Assembly: GCF_036077095.1 (NCBI RefSeq)
Contig: NZ_CP107960.1
Span: 8,875,049 to 8,939,048 of the forward strand
Length of the DNA: 64,000 nucleotides
Source of the DNA: Streptomyces sp. NBC_00376
GTDB taxonomy: Bacteria > Actinomycetota > Actinomycetes > Streptomycetales > Streptomycetaceae
Direction: 5' to 3'
In this document: in pieces, positions 51,919 to 60,853 of the stretch
How the letters are laid out: each line of letters opens with the position of its first letter
Position numbering within the stretch: the stretch's first letter is position 1
Position numbers and translations under genes: made by a program
Notes under the pieces: model-generated
Databases searched by the model: none
What the model was told of the DNA's origin: nothing
Seen by the model: only the letters and a program-made list of their open reading frames with translations

Positions 51919-52688
51919 GCGAGCTGGTCTCCACCCGCATCCGCAACACGGCCGGCAAGCTGGGCCTGCCCCACCTGGCCGAGGCTCTGACCCAGTACGC
52001 GCAGCGGGCCGATGAGGCCAAGATGGGCTACCTCGACTTCATCGACCTGGTTTTGTCCGAAGAACTCGCCGTCCGGGACGACCGCCGCTTCCGCCAGGGC
52101 CTGCGGCTGTCGAAGCTGCCGCATCACAAAACGCTCGATGATTATGATTTCTCGTTCCAGCCCGAGCTCGACCCCCGCAAGGTCAAGGACCTTGCCACCC
52201 TCTCGTTCGTCGAGGCCAAGGCCAACGCTGCCCTGCTCGGGCCGCCGGGGGTGGGCAAGACACACATCGCCGTCGCTCTCGCGGTCGCGGCCTGCCGGGC
52301 CGGCTACTCGATCTACTTCACCAGCCTCGACGACATGGTCCGCAACCTCACCGCCGCCGAATCCGCAGGGCGCCTGACCAGCAAACTCGGCAGCTACCTG
52401 CGGCCAGCCGTCCTTGTTCTGGACGAGGTCGGCTACCAGCCCCTCGCTCGCGCCGAGGCGAACTTGGTCTTCCAGGTGATCTCTAAGCGCTACGAAAAGG
52501 GCTCGATCATCCTGACCTCGGACAAGACCTTCAGCGAATGGGGACAGGTGTTCGGCGACGAGGTCTTGGCCACGGCCATCCTCGACCGGCTCCTCCACCA
52601 CTGCGGAGTCATCTCAATCAACGGCCCAAGCTACCGCCTCAAGAACCGACTTGCCGCGATCGAACGAGAGCGAGACGACTCAGCCTGA
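51915..52688 (+). CDS. istB: IS21 helper ATPase IstB
   Basis: 257 residues from TTG 51915, overlapping the istA stop (TTGA). 'ALLGPPGVGKTHIAVAL' is Walker A, 'AVLVLDEVGYQPLARAEANLVFQVIS' is Walker B plus sensor, and 'ILTSDKTFSEWGQVFGDEVLATAILDRLLHHC' is the conserved IstB end. It is intact. IstB selects target DNA and stimulates IstA; as IstA here has a stop codon, the pair would work only by readthrough or with another copy. Confidence 0.94.
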   Translation: MSELVSTRIRNTAGKLGLPHLAEALTQYAQRADEAKMGYLDFIDLVLSEELAVRDDRRFRQGLRLSKLPHHKTLDDYDFSFQPELDPRKVKDLATLSFVEAKANAALLGPPGVGKTHIAVALAVAACRAGYSIYFTSLDDMVRNLTAAESAGRLTSKLGSYLRPAVLVLDEVGYQPLARAEANLVFQVISKRYEKGSIILTSDKTFSEWGQVFGDEVLATAILDRLLHHCGVISINGPSYRLKNRLAAIERERDDSA

Positions 52689-53063
52689 AGATCCCGCCAC
52701 CGGACCGGCCTTGACCTGCCAAGATGCCGAACTGGGCATCTCGGACGCCCTCGTCATCGGCCACCCTGGCCCCGCAGCCTCCAACCGATCAGACGCCGTG
52801 CTCTTCATCGGCCCTCTCCAGAGCGCTGATCGTCCGGCGGCGCCAACGTGTGACGGCAGCAATGGCGATCACCCCGCCCAGCAAGCTCACCAGCGGAACA
52901 CCCCAGGCTGCGGCCATGAACAACGTCCCGAGCGATTCCATGACACCCCCTCCACTCCAAGGGAGCGTACTCGGCCTCGGAACGGCTTTGGGCTGGACCA
53001 GGTAGGCAAGACTGGTGCACAGATCTCCGTACCTGGTGGAGCACTCTCACGAGTACGCCGACA

Positions 53064-53478
53064 GGGAGCAAAGAAGGCCCTGCAGGAGATCTACAACACC
53101 GAAGACCGGGCCCACGCCGAACAGGCGGCGAAGCAGTTCGCGAAGGACTACGGGGCGAAGTGGCCCAAGGCCGCGGAGAAGATCACCAGCGACCTGGACG
53201 AACTGCTGGCGTTCTACGACTTCCCGGCCGAGCACTGGATCCATCTGCGGACCACGAACCCGATCGAGTCCACGTTCGCCACCGTCCGGCTGCGGACCAA
53301 GGTCACCCGCGGTGCCGGCAGCCCGGCCGCCGCCCTGGCGATGGTGTTCAAGCTCGTCGAGTCCGCCCAGGAACGCTGGCGCGCGGTCACCGGAGCCCAC
53401 CTGGTCGCCCTGGTCCGCTCCGGCGCGAAGTTCGAGAACGGCGTCCTGGTCGAGCGTTCTGAGAGGATCGCAGCATGA
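53064..53478 (+). pseudogene. IS256-family transposase, C-terminal fragment
   Basis: 'AKKALQEIYNTEDRAHAEQAAKQFAKDYGAKWPKAAEKITSDLDELLAFYDFPAEHWIHLRTTNPIESTFATVRLRTK' is the end of IS256/Mutator-type transposases, with the catalytic Glu in 'TNPIESTFATVRLRT'. Everything upstream is replaced by the IS21 right end. Its stop overlaps the ATG of the GNAT gene (ATGA). Confidence 0.9.
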
Positions 53479-54005
53479 CCGGCCAACGCCACGCCGCCAC
53501 CGAATCCCACCGGCCCTTTGCTGAACCGGTCCGGCTCGACCTGTCCGATCCCGACACCCTGCGTCATCTGTGGGACCTTCAGCGGGCCTCCTACGCGGTC
53601 GAAGCCCGGCTCACCGGCTTCGACGGCATCCCGCCCCTGCACGAGTCCCTTGAGCAGTTGCGCGCGTGTGACGAGTCCTTCCTCGGGGTTCGCGACGAGT
53701 TGAGACTTGTCGGAGCGGTCGCCTGGACCCGCTTGTCGAATGGTGCTCTGGACATCTGCCGCCTCGTGGTCCATCCCGTCGCGCATCGCCGCGGCGTCGC
53801 AACGGCACTGCTCGACGCTCTGGACTCGATCGAGCCTGCGGAACTGACCGTCGTCTCCACCGGAACCGCCAACCTGCCTGCGGTCGCGCTCTATCGTCAG
53901 CGCGGATTCATACCAGTCGGCGAGCGCCAAGTCGCGCCCGGCGTCACGGTCACACTGCTGGAACGTAAGAACGCATCAGCATCTCAGTCAATCCACAACT
54001 CTTGA
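53475..54005 (+). CDS. GNAT-family N-acetyltransferase
   Basis: 176 residues. 'LDICRLVVHPVAHRRGVATALLDAL' holds the acetyl-CoA loop (here H-R-R-G-V-A), and 'LTVVSTGTANLPAVALYRQRGFIPVGER' is the C-terminal strand with Y-x-x-x-G-F. The ATG overlaps the stop of the IS256 remnant, and no other promoter region is visible, so it is now translated from, or after, the IS tail. The substrate is unknown; resistance to an amine antibiotic is one possibility. Confidence 0.88.
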   Translation: MTGQRHAATESHRPFAEPVRLDLSDPDTLRHLWDLQRASYAVEARLTGFDGIPPLHESLEQLRACDESFLGVRDELRLVGAVAWTRLSNGALDICRLVVHPVAHRRGVATALLDALDSIEPAELTVVSTGTANLPAVALYRQRGFIPVGERQVAPGVTVTLLERKNASASQSIHNS

Positions 54006-54413
54006 CAATTGCTCCCCGCTTGACCGTGGTGTTCATGCTCGGCACAAGCGTCGGACTCACCGGACTGCTCGCCAAGGACACCTCCGGCGCGACCGGCCTG
54101 CCGTCGGCGCTGGGCTGGGATGATTACCTGCCTGGCAAGCGTCGTCGCGGTGGCACTGCTGTGGGGAAGGCCGCGAGGCAGACTTCTAGCGGTATGCGAC
54201 GCGGCCGCGCACCGATCGCCCCCGCGGTGCTCCCCCCATCCTCCGGATCGGTAGAGGGCACGGCGTGACGTGCTGATCACGGGGTCCGTTTCTGCGTCGC
54301 TGTCTCCAGCGCCTTCCTCAGCTCAACCTGTCCCGTCGTCAGTCCGGCCAGAGCAGTCGCTGGAAGCACTGAACAGCTCAGACGGATGGGCAGTGGGGCA
54401 CGCTGACACAGGG
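54006..54413. other. Stretch without a supported gene
   Basis: Short frames on both strands; the plus strand has 'LTVVFMLGTSVGLTGLLAKD' and, in a shifted frame, a hydrophobic 'ITCLASVVAVALLWG', possibly remains of a small membrane protein. Not convincing. Confidence 0.4.
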
Positions 54414-55094
54414 TCAGGCGCGGCGTGACGGCGCCAGGCCGGCCTCGTACGCGACGATGGCCGCCTCTACTCGGTTGCGCGCGCCCAGCTTCGAGAGCAC
54501 TGCGCTGACGTGGGCCTTCACCGTGCCTTCGACCAGGTGCAGACTGCTTGCGATCTCTGCGTTGGACTGCCCGGCCCCGAGTCCGGCCAGTACCTGGCGC
54601 TCCCGTTCCGTGAGCCGTTCCAGCGAGCGGTGGGGGTGTGCCGCCCTGTGGGCGCGCATCCCGGTGATGACGCGGCCGGCGACTCTGGGGGACAGGCAGG
54701 CGCCACCGGCGCCCACCGCCCGCACGCCGTTGAGGAGTTCCCTCGGGTCGTCGGCCTTCAGCAGGAAGCCGTCGGCGCCTTCCTCCAGGGCGCGGGTGAT
54801 GTACTCGTCCTGGCCGAAGGTGGTCAGCATGATCACACCCACCGTGGCCAGCTCCCGGTGGAGCCGCGCGACCGCCGTCAGCCCGTCCATGCCGGGCATC
54901 TGGATGTCCAACAGGACCACGTCCGGCCGGTGCCGGCGAGTGAGCGCGATGGCCTCGTGCCCGTTGCTCGCCTCGGCGACCACTTCGACGTGCGGATCCC
55001 TGGCCAGGACGGCCAGCACGCCGGCTCGGACCATCGCCTCGTCGTCGGCCACAAGGACCCGGACCTGGCGGCTGCTGGGTGTCGTCTCTTCCAC
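54414..55094 (-). CDS. NarL/LuxR-type response regulator
   Basis: 226 residues. The receiver domain has the acidic pair in 'VADDEAMVRAG', phospho-acceptor D63 in 'VVLLDIQMPGMDG' and Lys in 'FLLKADDP'. The C-terminal LuxR HTH is 'LTERERQVLAGLGAGQSNAEIASSLHLVEGTVKAHVSAVLSKL'. It is divergent from an ABC exporter-kinase unit with 254 bp between; the kinase at 57.2 kb is of the matching HisKA_3 type, so it is the likely partner. The regulated promoter is probably the shared intergenic region. Confidence 0.94.
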   Translation of the reverse strand: MEETTPSSRQVRVLVADDEAMVRAGVLAVLARDPHVEVVAEASNGHEAIALTRRHRPDVVLLDIQMPGMDGLTAVARLHRELATVGVIMLTTFGQDEYITRALEEGADGFLLKADDPRELLNGVRAVGAGGACLSPRVAGRVITGMRAHRAAHPHRSLERLTERERQVLAGLGAGQSNAEIASSLHLVEGTVKAHVSAVLSKLGARNRVEAAIVAYEAGLAPSRRA

Positions 55095-55348
55095 GCGGCG
55101 AGCCTACGGCCGGTGCGCCACCGCGCGGACGTCGAGTGCCGCAGATCCGCCCGGGGACGGAGGGCACCCCTGACGAAAGTCAGGACGCCGCTGCCGTTCG
55201 ACCGATGGGAGTGGGCGCCACGGACTTCTAGCGTCGCTTCCGTACAGGAAACGAGGCAGCCGCTCCGGGCCGACCGCACGTCGATGTGCGCCCCCGTCAC
55301 CTTTCGCGAGCTGTACTCCGCGGTCCGTAACCGACACGAAGGAATTCC

Positions 55349-56320
55349 GTGATCACCCTCCGAGGACTGACCAAACGCTACGGCGACACCCTTGCCGTGG
55401 ACGAGCTGACATTCGATGTCCGGGCCGGTCGCGTGACCGGCTTCCTCGGCCCCAACGGGGCCGGGAAGTCCACCACCATGCGCATGATTCTGGGCCTGGA
55501 CCATCCCACGCGCGGGCGAGCCCTGATCGCCGGGCGCCCCTATGCGGACCTGCGCAGGCCGCTGTGCTCGGTCGGTGCGATGCTGGATGCCCGGGCCGTC
55601 CACCCGGCTCGTTCCGGCCGCACGCATCTGGTCACCCAGGCCCGGTCGAACGGTATCTCGCTGCGCCGCGTGGACGAGGTGCTGGAGCGGGTGGGCCTGG
55701 CCAAGGCGGCCTGTCGGCCTGCGGGCACGTACTCGCTCGGAATGAGCGGGCGGCTCGGGGTGGCGGGTGCCCTGCTCGGCGATCCGCCGGTGCTCGTCCT
55801 GGATGAGCCGGTCAACGGCCTCGACCCGGACGGCGTGCGGTGGATTCGCGGGCTCGTCCGGGACCAGGCGGCGGAGGGACGCACCGTGTTTCTCTCCAGC
55901 CATCTGATGAGCGAGATGCAGCTGACGGCCGACCATCTCGTCGTCATCGGACGCGGGCGGCTGCTGAGCGACACCTCCATGACCGAGTTCCTGGCTGCTG
56001 CCTCTCCCGCGTCGGCGCGCGCCGTGGTGCCCGACGCCGAGGAGAGAGCGACGCTGGTGCGGCGTCTGATGGCGGCTGACGCGGTGAGCGTCGAGTCCTC
56101 CGGGACCGGCGAACTCACCGTCGAGGGTCGCACCGCGGCCGAGGTCGGCGACCTGGCCCATCACTGCCGAGTCCGGTTGCACCAGCTGAGCGACGTCCAG
56201 GTCTCGCTGGAGCAGGCGTACATGGAACTGACCGCACGCAGCGTCGAGTACACGACGGGCAGCAGTGCTGCGGGCATGACCGCCGCCTCCGCGGCTCCGA
56301 ACGAAGGGGGACGACAGTGA
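55349..56320 (+). CDS. ABC transporter ATP-binding protein
   Basis: 323 residues from GTG 55349 (GAAGGAATTCC upstream). Walker A 'GFLGPNGAGKSTTMRM', Walker B 'VLVLDEPVNGLDPDG', switch His in 'FLSSHLMSEM'. The signature region reads 'YSLGMSGRLGVAGALLGD', a degenerate form common in antibiotic-type exporters of actinomycetes. A C-terminal about 100-residue extension is typical of DrrA/BcrA-like subunits. The end overlaps the permease start. Role: powers export of a peptide or drug-like compound. Confidence 0.93.
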   Translation: MITLRGLTKRYGDTLAVDELTFDVRAGRVTGFLGPNGAGKSTTMRMILGLDHPTRGRALIAGRPYADLRRPLCSVGAMLDARAVHPARSGRTHLVTQARSNGISLRRVDEVLERVGLAKAACRPAGTYSLGMSGRLGVAGALLGDPPVLVLDEPVNGLDPDGVRWIRGLVRDQAAEGRTVFLSSHLMSEMQLTADHLVVIGRGRLLSDTSMTEFLAAASPASARAVVPDAEERATLVRRLMAADAVSVESSGTGELTVEGRTAAEVGDLAHHCRVRLHQLSDVQVSLEQAYMELTARSVEYTTGSSAAGMTAASAAPNEGGRQ

Positions 56321-57135
56321 CCGTCCCGACGACACCCGTCAGGCGGACGGGCCTGCCGCGGGCCGTCCCTGACACTCCTGGCCGGGGCGCACCGGGAGGT
56401 TTCGCCGGGGCCGTCGCCGCCGAATGGACCAAACTGTGGTCCGTCCGAGGTCCCTATCTGTGTCTTCTGGCGGGCCTTGCGATCACCGGTGTCTTCACCT
56501 ACTACTACGCCTCGATCGCCCGCATCAACGAGCATCCGATGCAGCCTGTCGGGAGCGCGGCGGCCTCCTCCGCCGTCCTCGTCCAGTTCACCGTCGTCGT
56601 CCTGTCCACGGTCGCGGTCACCTCCGAGTACTCGACGGGCAGCGTGCGGGCTTCCCTGCTGTCGGTGCCCCGCCGGCATCGGGCCCAGGGCGCGAAGGCG
56701 CTGGTGGTGGCCGTGGTCGCGTTCGTCGCTGGCACCACGTTCGCCGTCGTGGGTACGGCGGTTGCCTGGGTGGGGTTCGACGGGCGGGCCTCCTACGCGG
56801 CCGGCCCGAGCCTTCTGCAGGTCCTCGCGGTGGGCCTCTACGAGGCGTTGGTCGCTGTGCTGAGTGTCGGGGTGGCGTTCGCCACGCGTCATCCGGCAGG
56901 CGCTCTCTCGATCCTTGTCACACTCCTGTGGGCACTGCCGAGCATCATCCTGGGACTGGGAGGCCCGACGCTCTCGGACGTCAACGATCGTCTGCCGCAT
57001 GGTGCAGGGAACCATTTCATGCGTCTCGGGGCCGAGGCGCCGTACCCGCCGGTGACGGCGGTCCTGATCGTGGCGGCGTGGGCCGCGACCGCGCACCTGA
57101 TCGGCCTGTACGTGCTACGTCGACGAGACGCCTGA
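56317..57135 (+). CDS. ABC-2-type transporter permease
   Basis: 272 residues from GTG 56317 overlapping the ATPase stop (GTGA). After a polar start 'AVAAEWTKLWSVRGPYLCLLAGLAITGVFTYYY', six hydrophobic segments follow, with 'VVVLSTVAVTSEYSTGSVRASLLSVPRRHRAQGAKALV' between helices 2 and 3, the ABC-2 signature region. Together with the ATPase it would form the exporter in the cell membrane. Confidence 0.9.
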   Translation: MTVPTTPVRRTGLPRAVPDTPGRGAPGGFAGAVAAEWTKLWSVRGPYLCLLAGLAITGVFTYYYASIARINEHPMQPVGSAAASSAVLVQFTVVVLSTVAVTSEYSTGSVRASLLSVPRRHRAQGAKALVVAVVAFVAGTTFAVVGTAVAWVGFDGRASYAAGPSLLQVLAVGLYEALVAVLSVGVAFATRHPAGALSILVTLLWALPSIILGLGGPTLSDVNDRLPHGAGNHFMRLGAEAPYPPVTAVLIVAAWAATAHLIGLYVLRRRDA

Positions 57136-57231
57136 CCCTGCCTCCGGTGGCGGCCCGAAACCCTCGCCCGGCCCACTCTCTCGCCAGGCGTCCGGGCCCG
57201 TCCCACAGAATCGACCCGGAAAGGTGAGGCC

Positions 57232-58962
57232 ATGTACCAGAAGGACGGTCGACGCACCATGCCGTACATACACATGCCCCCAGTCAGACTCGTGTGCGGT
57301 GATGTGGCCCTGTGGAGCGTGCTCGCCGCTGCCACCGGCTACGGGTTCCGAGACGCGGGCGCAGCGGCATCGCCGCTCCAGGACCTGTGTCTCCCGTTGG
57401 CCGTCCTGGCGGTGGCCGTGCCGCTGTCCCGCCGCCGGCCGGGGACCGCAGTCGTCCTGGTCAACGCACTGTGCGCGCTGGGCATGGCCGACCCGGCGAC
57501 CCCCGCCAACGCCCATGTCCTCTCGCTGGCCGCCCTGAGCTGTCTGCTGGGGGCCCGCGTCGCCGCGGCACGACGCCCGCTCCTGGTGCTGGCCTGCTGC
57601 CTTGCAGCCGATCTCGCGACGTGCGCGGTGCTGCGGACACAGGCCGTGTGGTGGTTCTACGCACTGACCGTGCTGCCCGCCGCTCTCCTGCTGCCCTGGC
57701 TGGCCGGACGGCACTGGAGCGGCCGGCGCGAACTGGTCCGGGAAGGCTGGCGGCTGGCCCGGAGCCTGGAGGAGCGCCAGCACCTGGTTGCGGAGCGGGC
57801 GCGGCTGACCGAACGCGCGGACATCGCGGCCGACATGCACGACTCTCTCGGGCACGCGCTGAGCCTGGTCGCCCTGCGTGCCGGTGCCCTGGAACTTTCT
57901 CCCGACCTCACCGACCGCGACCGCGCCGATCTCGCGGAGCTGCGCGGGACGATCGCGGACGCCGTGGAGCAACTGCGCGAGACCGTCGCAGTTTTGCACG
58001 ACCCGGCCGGAACGGAACCGGGTGCGGGTCTGCCCGTCCCCGACACTGTCGAGGACCTACTCGGGCGGGCGGTCGCCTCCGGGGTGCCGGTGCGCTGGGA
58101 GCAGCACGGGGCGATGCCCGTGCTGTCCCCCTTGGTCCAACGGGGCATGTACCGGGCGGTGCAGGAGTCACTCACCAACGCGGTGAAGCACGCGTCGGAC
58201 GGTGAGATCAGGGTGCGGATCTCACACGAGGCTGACCGTACCCGCGTGAGCGTCGTGAACGCCGCTGCGCCGGCTGACCGGCCAGCGCTCGCGGCCGAAG
58301 GCCCGATGGTCGGCGCCGGTGGCCGAGGTCTGACGGGGCTTCGGGAGCGGGTGACAGTACTCGGCGGTTCCTTGTGGACCGGCCCGTACCAGGGCGGATT
58401 CCGCGTCATCGCGGTCTTCCCGCACCAGGTCGCGGCCTGCCCAGGGACGCCGATGTCACAACCGGGGGTGGCGCCCGCACTCCCCAGGCTGCGCGCAGGG
58501 GCCGCTCGCCCGGCCCCGGGTACGGACACCGTCGTACCGGAGTCCGTCAAGCGGCTCGCCTCCGTACGGAATGCCGCCCGTCGCCGCTCCGTCGCCGCCT
58601 TCGTGGCTCCTGTCGTCGCAGCTGCCTTCTTCGTACCCTCAGCCGTCTACCTGGCCTGGCAGTTGACAACCAGCGTGCTGCCGCCGTCCCGGTTCGACGA
58701 GCTGACCATCGGCCGCCCGCGTGCCGAACTCGCTCCCTTGCTGCCGGCCTACGCCTACCCCTACCCGCCCGACCGTGCCCGTTCCGCGCCCCAACCGCCT
58801 GGCACCCGCTGCGAGTTCTACCGATCCGGCCGCGACCTGTTGACCGAGGTCGACCTCTATCGGCTCTGCTGGTCAGGCAACACGCTGGCGACGAAGGACA
58901 CCGTGCCCGCAAGCCCGCCGACAGTCCCGCGGCCACCTTCCGCACCGTCGAGGAGGAGCTGA
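57232..58962 (+). CDS. Histidine kinase (HisKA_3) with extra C-terminal membrane helix and outer domain
   Basis: 576 residues. The N-terminal half has four or five hydrophobic segments. The dimerisation/phosphotransfer region is 'ERADIAADMHDSLGHALSLVALRAGAL' with H203. The ATPase has 'VQESLTNAVKHA' and 'GRGLTGLRERVTVLGGSLW'. Unusually, after the ATPase there is another transmembrane helix ('SVAAFVAPVVAAAFFVPSAVYLAW') and a small outer domain ('RFDELTIGRPRAELAPLLPAYAY...CEFYRSG...YRLCWSGNTL') with two Cys. The last about 20 residues look wrong, while another frame continues 'TFRTVEEELNRNNPGLAEII' to 59021, so a single-base shift near 58910 is likely. It probably pairs with the divergent response regulator. 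Confidence 0.88.
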   Translation: MYQKDGRRTMPYIHMPPVRLVCGDVALWSVLAAATGYGFRDAGAAASPLQDLCLPLAVLAVAVPLSRRRPGTAVVLVNALCALGMADPATPANAHVLSLAALSCLLGARVAAARRPLLVLACCLAADLATCAVLRTQAVWWFYALTVLPAALLLPWLAGRHWSGRRELVREGWRLARSLEERQHLVAERARLTERADIAADMHDSLGHALSLVALRAGALELSPDLTDRDRADLAELRGTIADAVEQLRETVAVLHDPAGTEPGAGLPVPDTVEDLLGRAVASGVPVRWEQHGAMPVLSPLVQRGMYRAVQESLTNAVKHASDGEIRVRISHEADRTRVSVVNAAAPADRPALAAEGPMVGAGGRGLTGLRERVTVLGGSLWTGPYQGGFRVIAVFPHQVAACPGTPMSQPGVAPALPRLRAGAARPAPGTDTVVPESVKRLASVRNAARRRSVAAFVAPVVAAAFFVPSAVYLAWQLTTSVLPPSRFDELTIGRPRAELAPLLPAYAYPYPPDRARSAPQPPGTRCEFYRSGRDLLTEVDLYRLCWSGNTLATKDTVPASPPTVPRPPSAPSRRS

Positions 58963-59040
58963 ACCGAAACAATCCAGGACTGGCGGAGATCATTGCCGAC
59001 CGGCAGGTCGAGCTACGTTGAGTGAGAGGACGAGAACCAC

Positions 59041-59706
59041 GTGGATGTGTATGAAGCCGTGGATGGTCGCCGGGCCGTGCGGGCGTTCAGCGACGAGCCG
59101 GTGTCCCAGGAGGTTCTCGAACGAGTGCTGACCGCAGCGACGCGGGCTCCGTCGAGTGGGAACCTCCAGCCATGGCATGTCTACGTCGTGGCCGGCGAGC
59201 CCCTGGCCGAACTGAAGCGGCGCGCGACGGCCAGGGCACTGGCGGGCGACCCGGGCGACGAGCGGGAGTACCCGATGTACCCAGCCGAACTGGCCTCGCC
59301 GTATATGGACCGCTTCGCTGCCGCGGCCGCCCAGCGGTACGAAGCGTTGGGCATCGAGCGCGACGACCCCGACCGGCCCATGAAGATCGCCGCCTTGAAC
59401 TCGGAGGCGTTCGGGGCGCCGCTCGTGCTGTTCTGCTACCTCGACCGGACGATGGGCCCGGGGCAGTGGGCGGACGCGGGGATGTATTTGCAGACGGTCA
59501 TGCTGTTACTGAGGGCGGAAGGGCTGCACAGCTGCCCCCAGGTGATGTGGACGATGTATCGCAAGACCGTCAGCCAGATAGTCGGGGCCGACGACAGGCT
59601 CGTGCTGCTCTGCGGTGTCTCGGTGGGATTCGAGAAGGAAGGCGCGCCACCGCTGCGCACCGGGCGGGCAGACATGACGGAAACCGTGAACTTCATCGGA
59701 ATATGA
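59041..59706 (+). CDS. Nitroreductase-family flavoprotein
   Basis: 221 residues from GTG 59041. 'AVDGRRAVRAFSDEPVSQEVLERVLTAATRAPSSGNLQPWHVYVV' is the FMN-binding start (R-R-A-V-R-x-F and A-P-S-S-G-N-x-Q-P-W). 'GQWADAGMYLQTVMLLLRAEGLHSCPQVMW' and 'LLCGVSVGFEKEGA' complete the fold. It would reduce nitro or quinone compounds with NAD(P)H. Start codon 20 bp after the end of the shifted kinase frame, so it may be the last gene of the exporter operon. Confidence 0.92.
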   Translation: MDVYEAVDGRRAVRAFSDEPVSQEVLERVLTAATRAPSSGNLQPWHVYVVAGEPLAELKRRATARALAGDPGDEREYPMYPAELASPYMDRFAAAAAQRYEALGIERDDPDRPMKIAALNSEAFGAPLVLFCYLDRTMGPGQWADAGMYLQTVMLLLRAEGLHSCPQVMWTMYRKTVSQIVGADDRLVLLCGVSVGFEKEGAPPLRTGRADMTETVNFIGI

Positions 59707-60618
59707 CTATCGGACAGTCGAGGTCCGCAGGATCAGCAGGCGCGACCGTCGATCGTAGACGAAGAGCTTCGGATGTTCGGGGGTCCCGAACACGTGCCAG
59801 GTGTCCATGGAGCAGTCGTCGACGGACGCATCCACCTCCTGGGACCACGGTCCGGCACCCGGGTCGTACCCCCAGGTTCCGGTGCCGGAGCACTTGTGCA
59901 CCTCGGGATCGAAGCCGAGCGTCTCGACGCGGGTCGCCGTGGCTTTGCCGTCTGCTGTGAGGATGAGCGTGCCTCCCTTCCCGTCGGACCGTGTCCCGGC
60001 GACCCGTTCCGCGCTCCGCTGCGGAGGCTCCTACCCGATCCCGGCGGCGTACAGGCCGATGCTGGCGAGCGTGCCGGCGGTGACGACAGCGAGCGTCCCG
60101 TACAACGCCACCCACCCGAACATCGCGCCGCCGGAGAGCTGCGGGCGGTCCGGCAGCAGTAGCCTGCGGGCGACCAGCGGCGGAGCGGCGAGCGCCGCCG
60201 TCACAGCGAGCCACCCGCCGAGACCCCCCAGGAGGCCGGTTTCTCCGAGTACCGCCGCGGCCAGGAAGGGCAGGGCAGTTGCGGTGGCCGCCAGCGCCGG
60301 GATCCACCACCACGCCTCGCGCCCCGAGAGCCTACGGCCGAGCCATCCGCCCAGGACCAGGAGCGGCATCACGACGCCGACCGTCAGCAGGGCGCAGAGG
60401 ACAGCTTCGGCCGCCGCAACAAATGGCGCCAGCACGATCAGCCCCATCGCGTTGTAGGGATGGTCCGGGCTCGCCTGGGTCAGCCCCCATACGAAGAGCG
60501 CGATCGTCCCGATCACCGCCTCGACGAACAGCATCGACGTCGAAGCCGTCAGCACCGCGCCGAACCTGTCCCTTACGCGCGCCTGCCTCTGCCCCGGATC
60601 CTGCATTTCTGAACGCAT
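59707..60618 (-). pseudogene. Membrane protein split by an in-frame amber codon
   Basis: From ATG 60618: 'STSMLFVEAVIGTIALFVWGLTQ', 'AMGLIVLAPFVAAAEAVLCALLTVGVVMPLLVLGGWLG', then more helices to 'LASIGLYAAGIG' and TAG at 60031-60033. The same frame continues 'EPPQRSAERVAGTRSDGKGG' then 'TLILTADGKATATRVETLGFDPEVHKCSGTGTWGYDPG' to 59707, an outer domain of the kind that follows such helices. TAG thus replaces what was probably a Tyr codon (TAC or TAT). Only the helical part (195 residues) would be made without readthrough. Confidence 0.75.
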
Positions 60619-60853
60619 TCAAATCCCCTCCCGCCCCGTATCCTCCTCCGTGCGGGGCGCGTCTGTGCAACCGGGTTCCTTCGACGGGCGCTGTCCCGCA
60701 CCGGAGCTGAGGCCGGGAGCAGGCAAACCCCTCCACACCGGGAGGTACCGGCGGCGAACTACTCGGGCCGGGCGACAACGCGGACGGGCCGCGCCGACGG
60801 GATGGACTGCCCCGCGAGGCATTCGGCTCTTGGCAGACAGCGAGGCACAACGC
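60619..60853. other. Intergenic stretch
   Basis: No coding frame with support; lies between the starts of the membrane protein and the end of the helicase gene, both on the minus strand. Confidence 0.5.

Larger units (their letters stand above)
50379..53063 (+). mobile_element. IS21-family element (2685 bp)
   Basis: Terminal inverted repeats TGTCGGCGTAC (50379-50389) and GTACGCCGACA (53053-53063). Longer related stretches inside both ends (GTACGGA...GAGAGTGCAC on the left, its relative on the right) are multiple transposase-binding sites typical of IS21. GGG on both outer sides may be part of a target duplication. The right side is inserted against an IS256 fragment; the left side is not IS256, so one flank has been rearranged. 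Confidence 0.85.
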
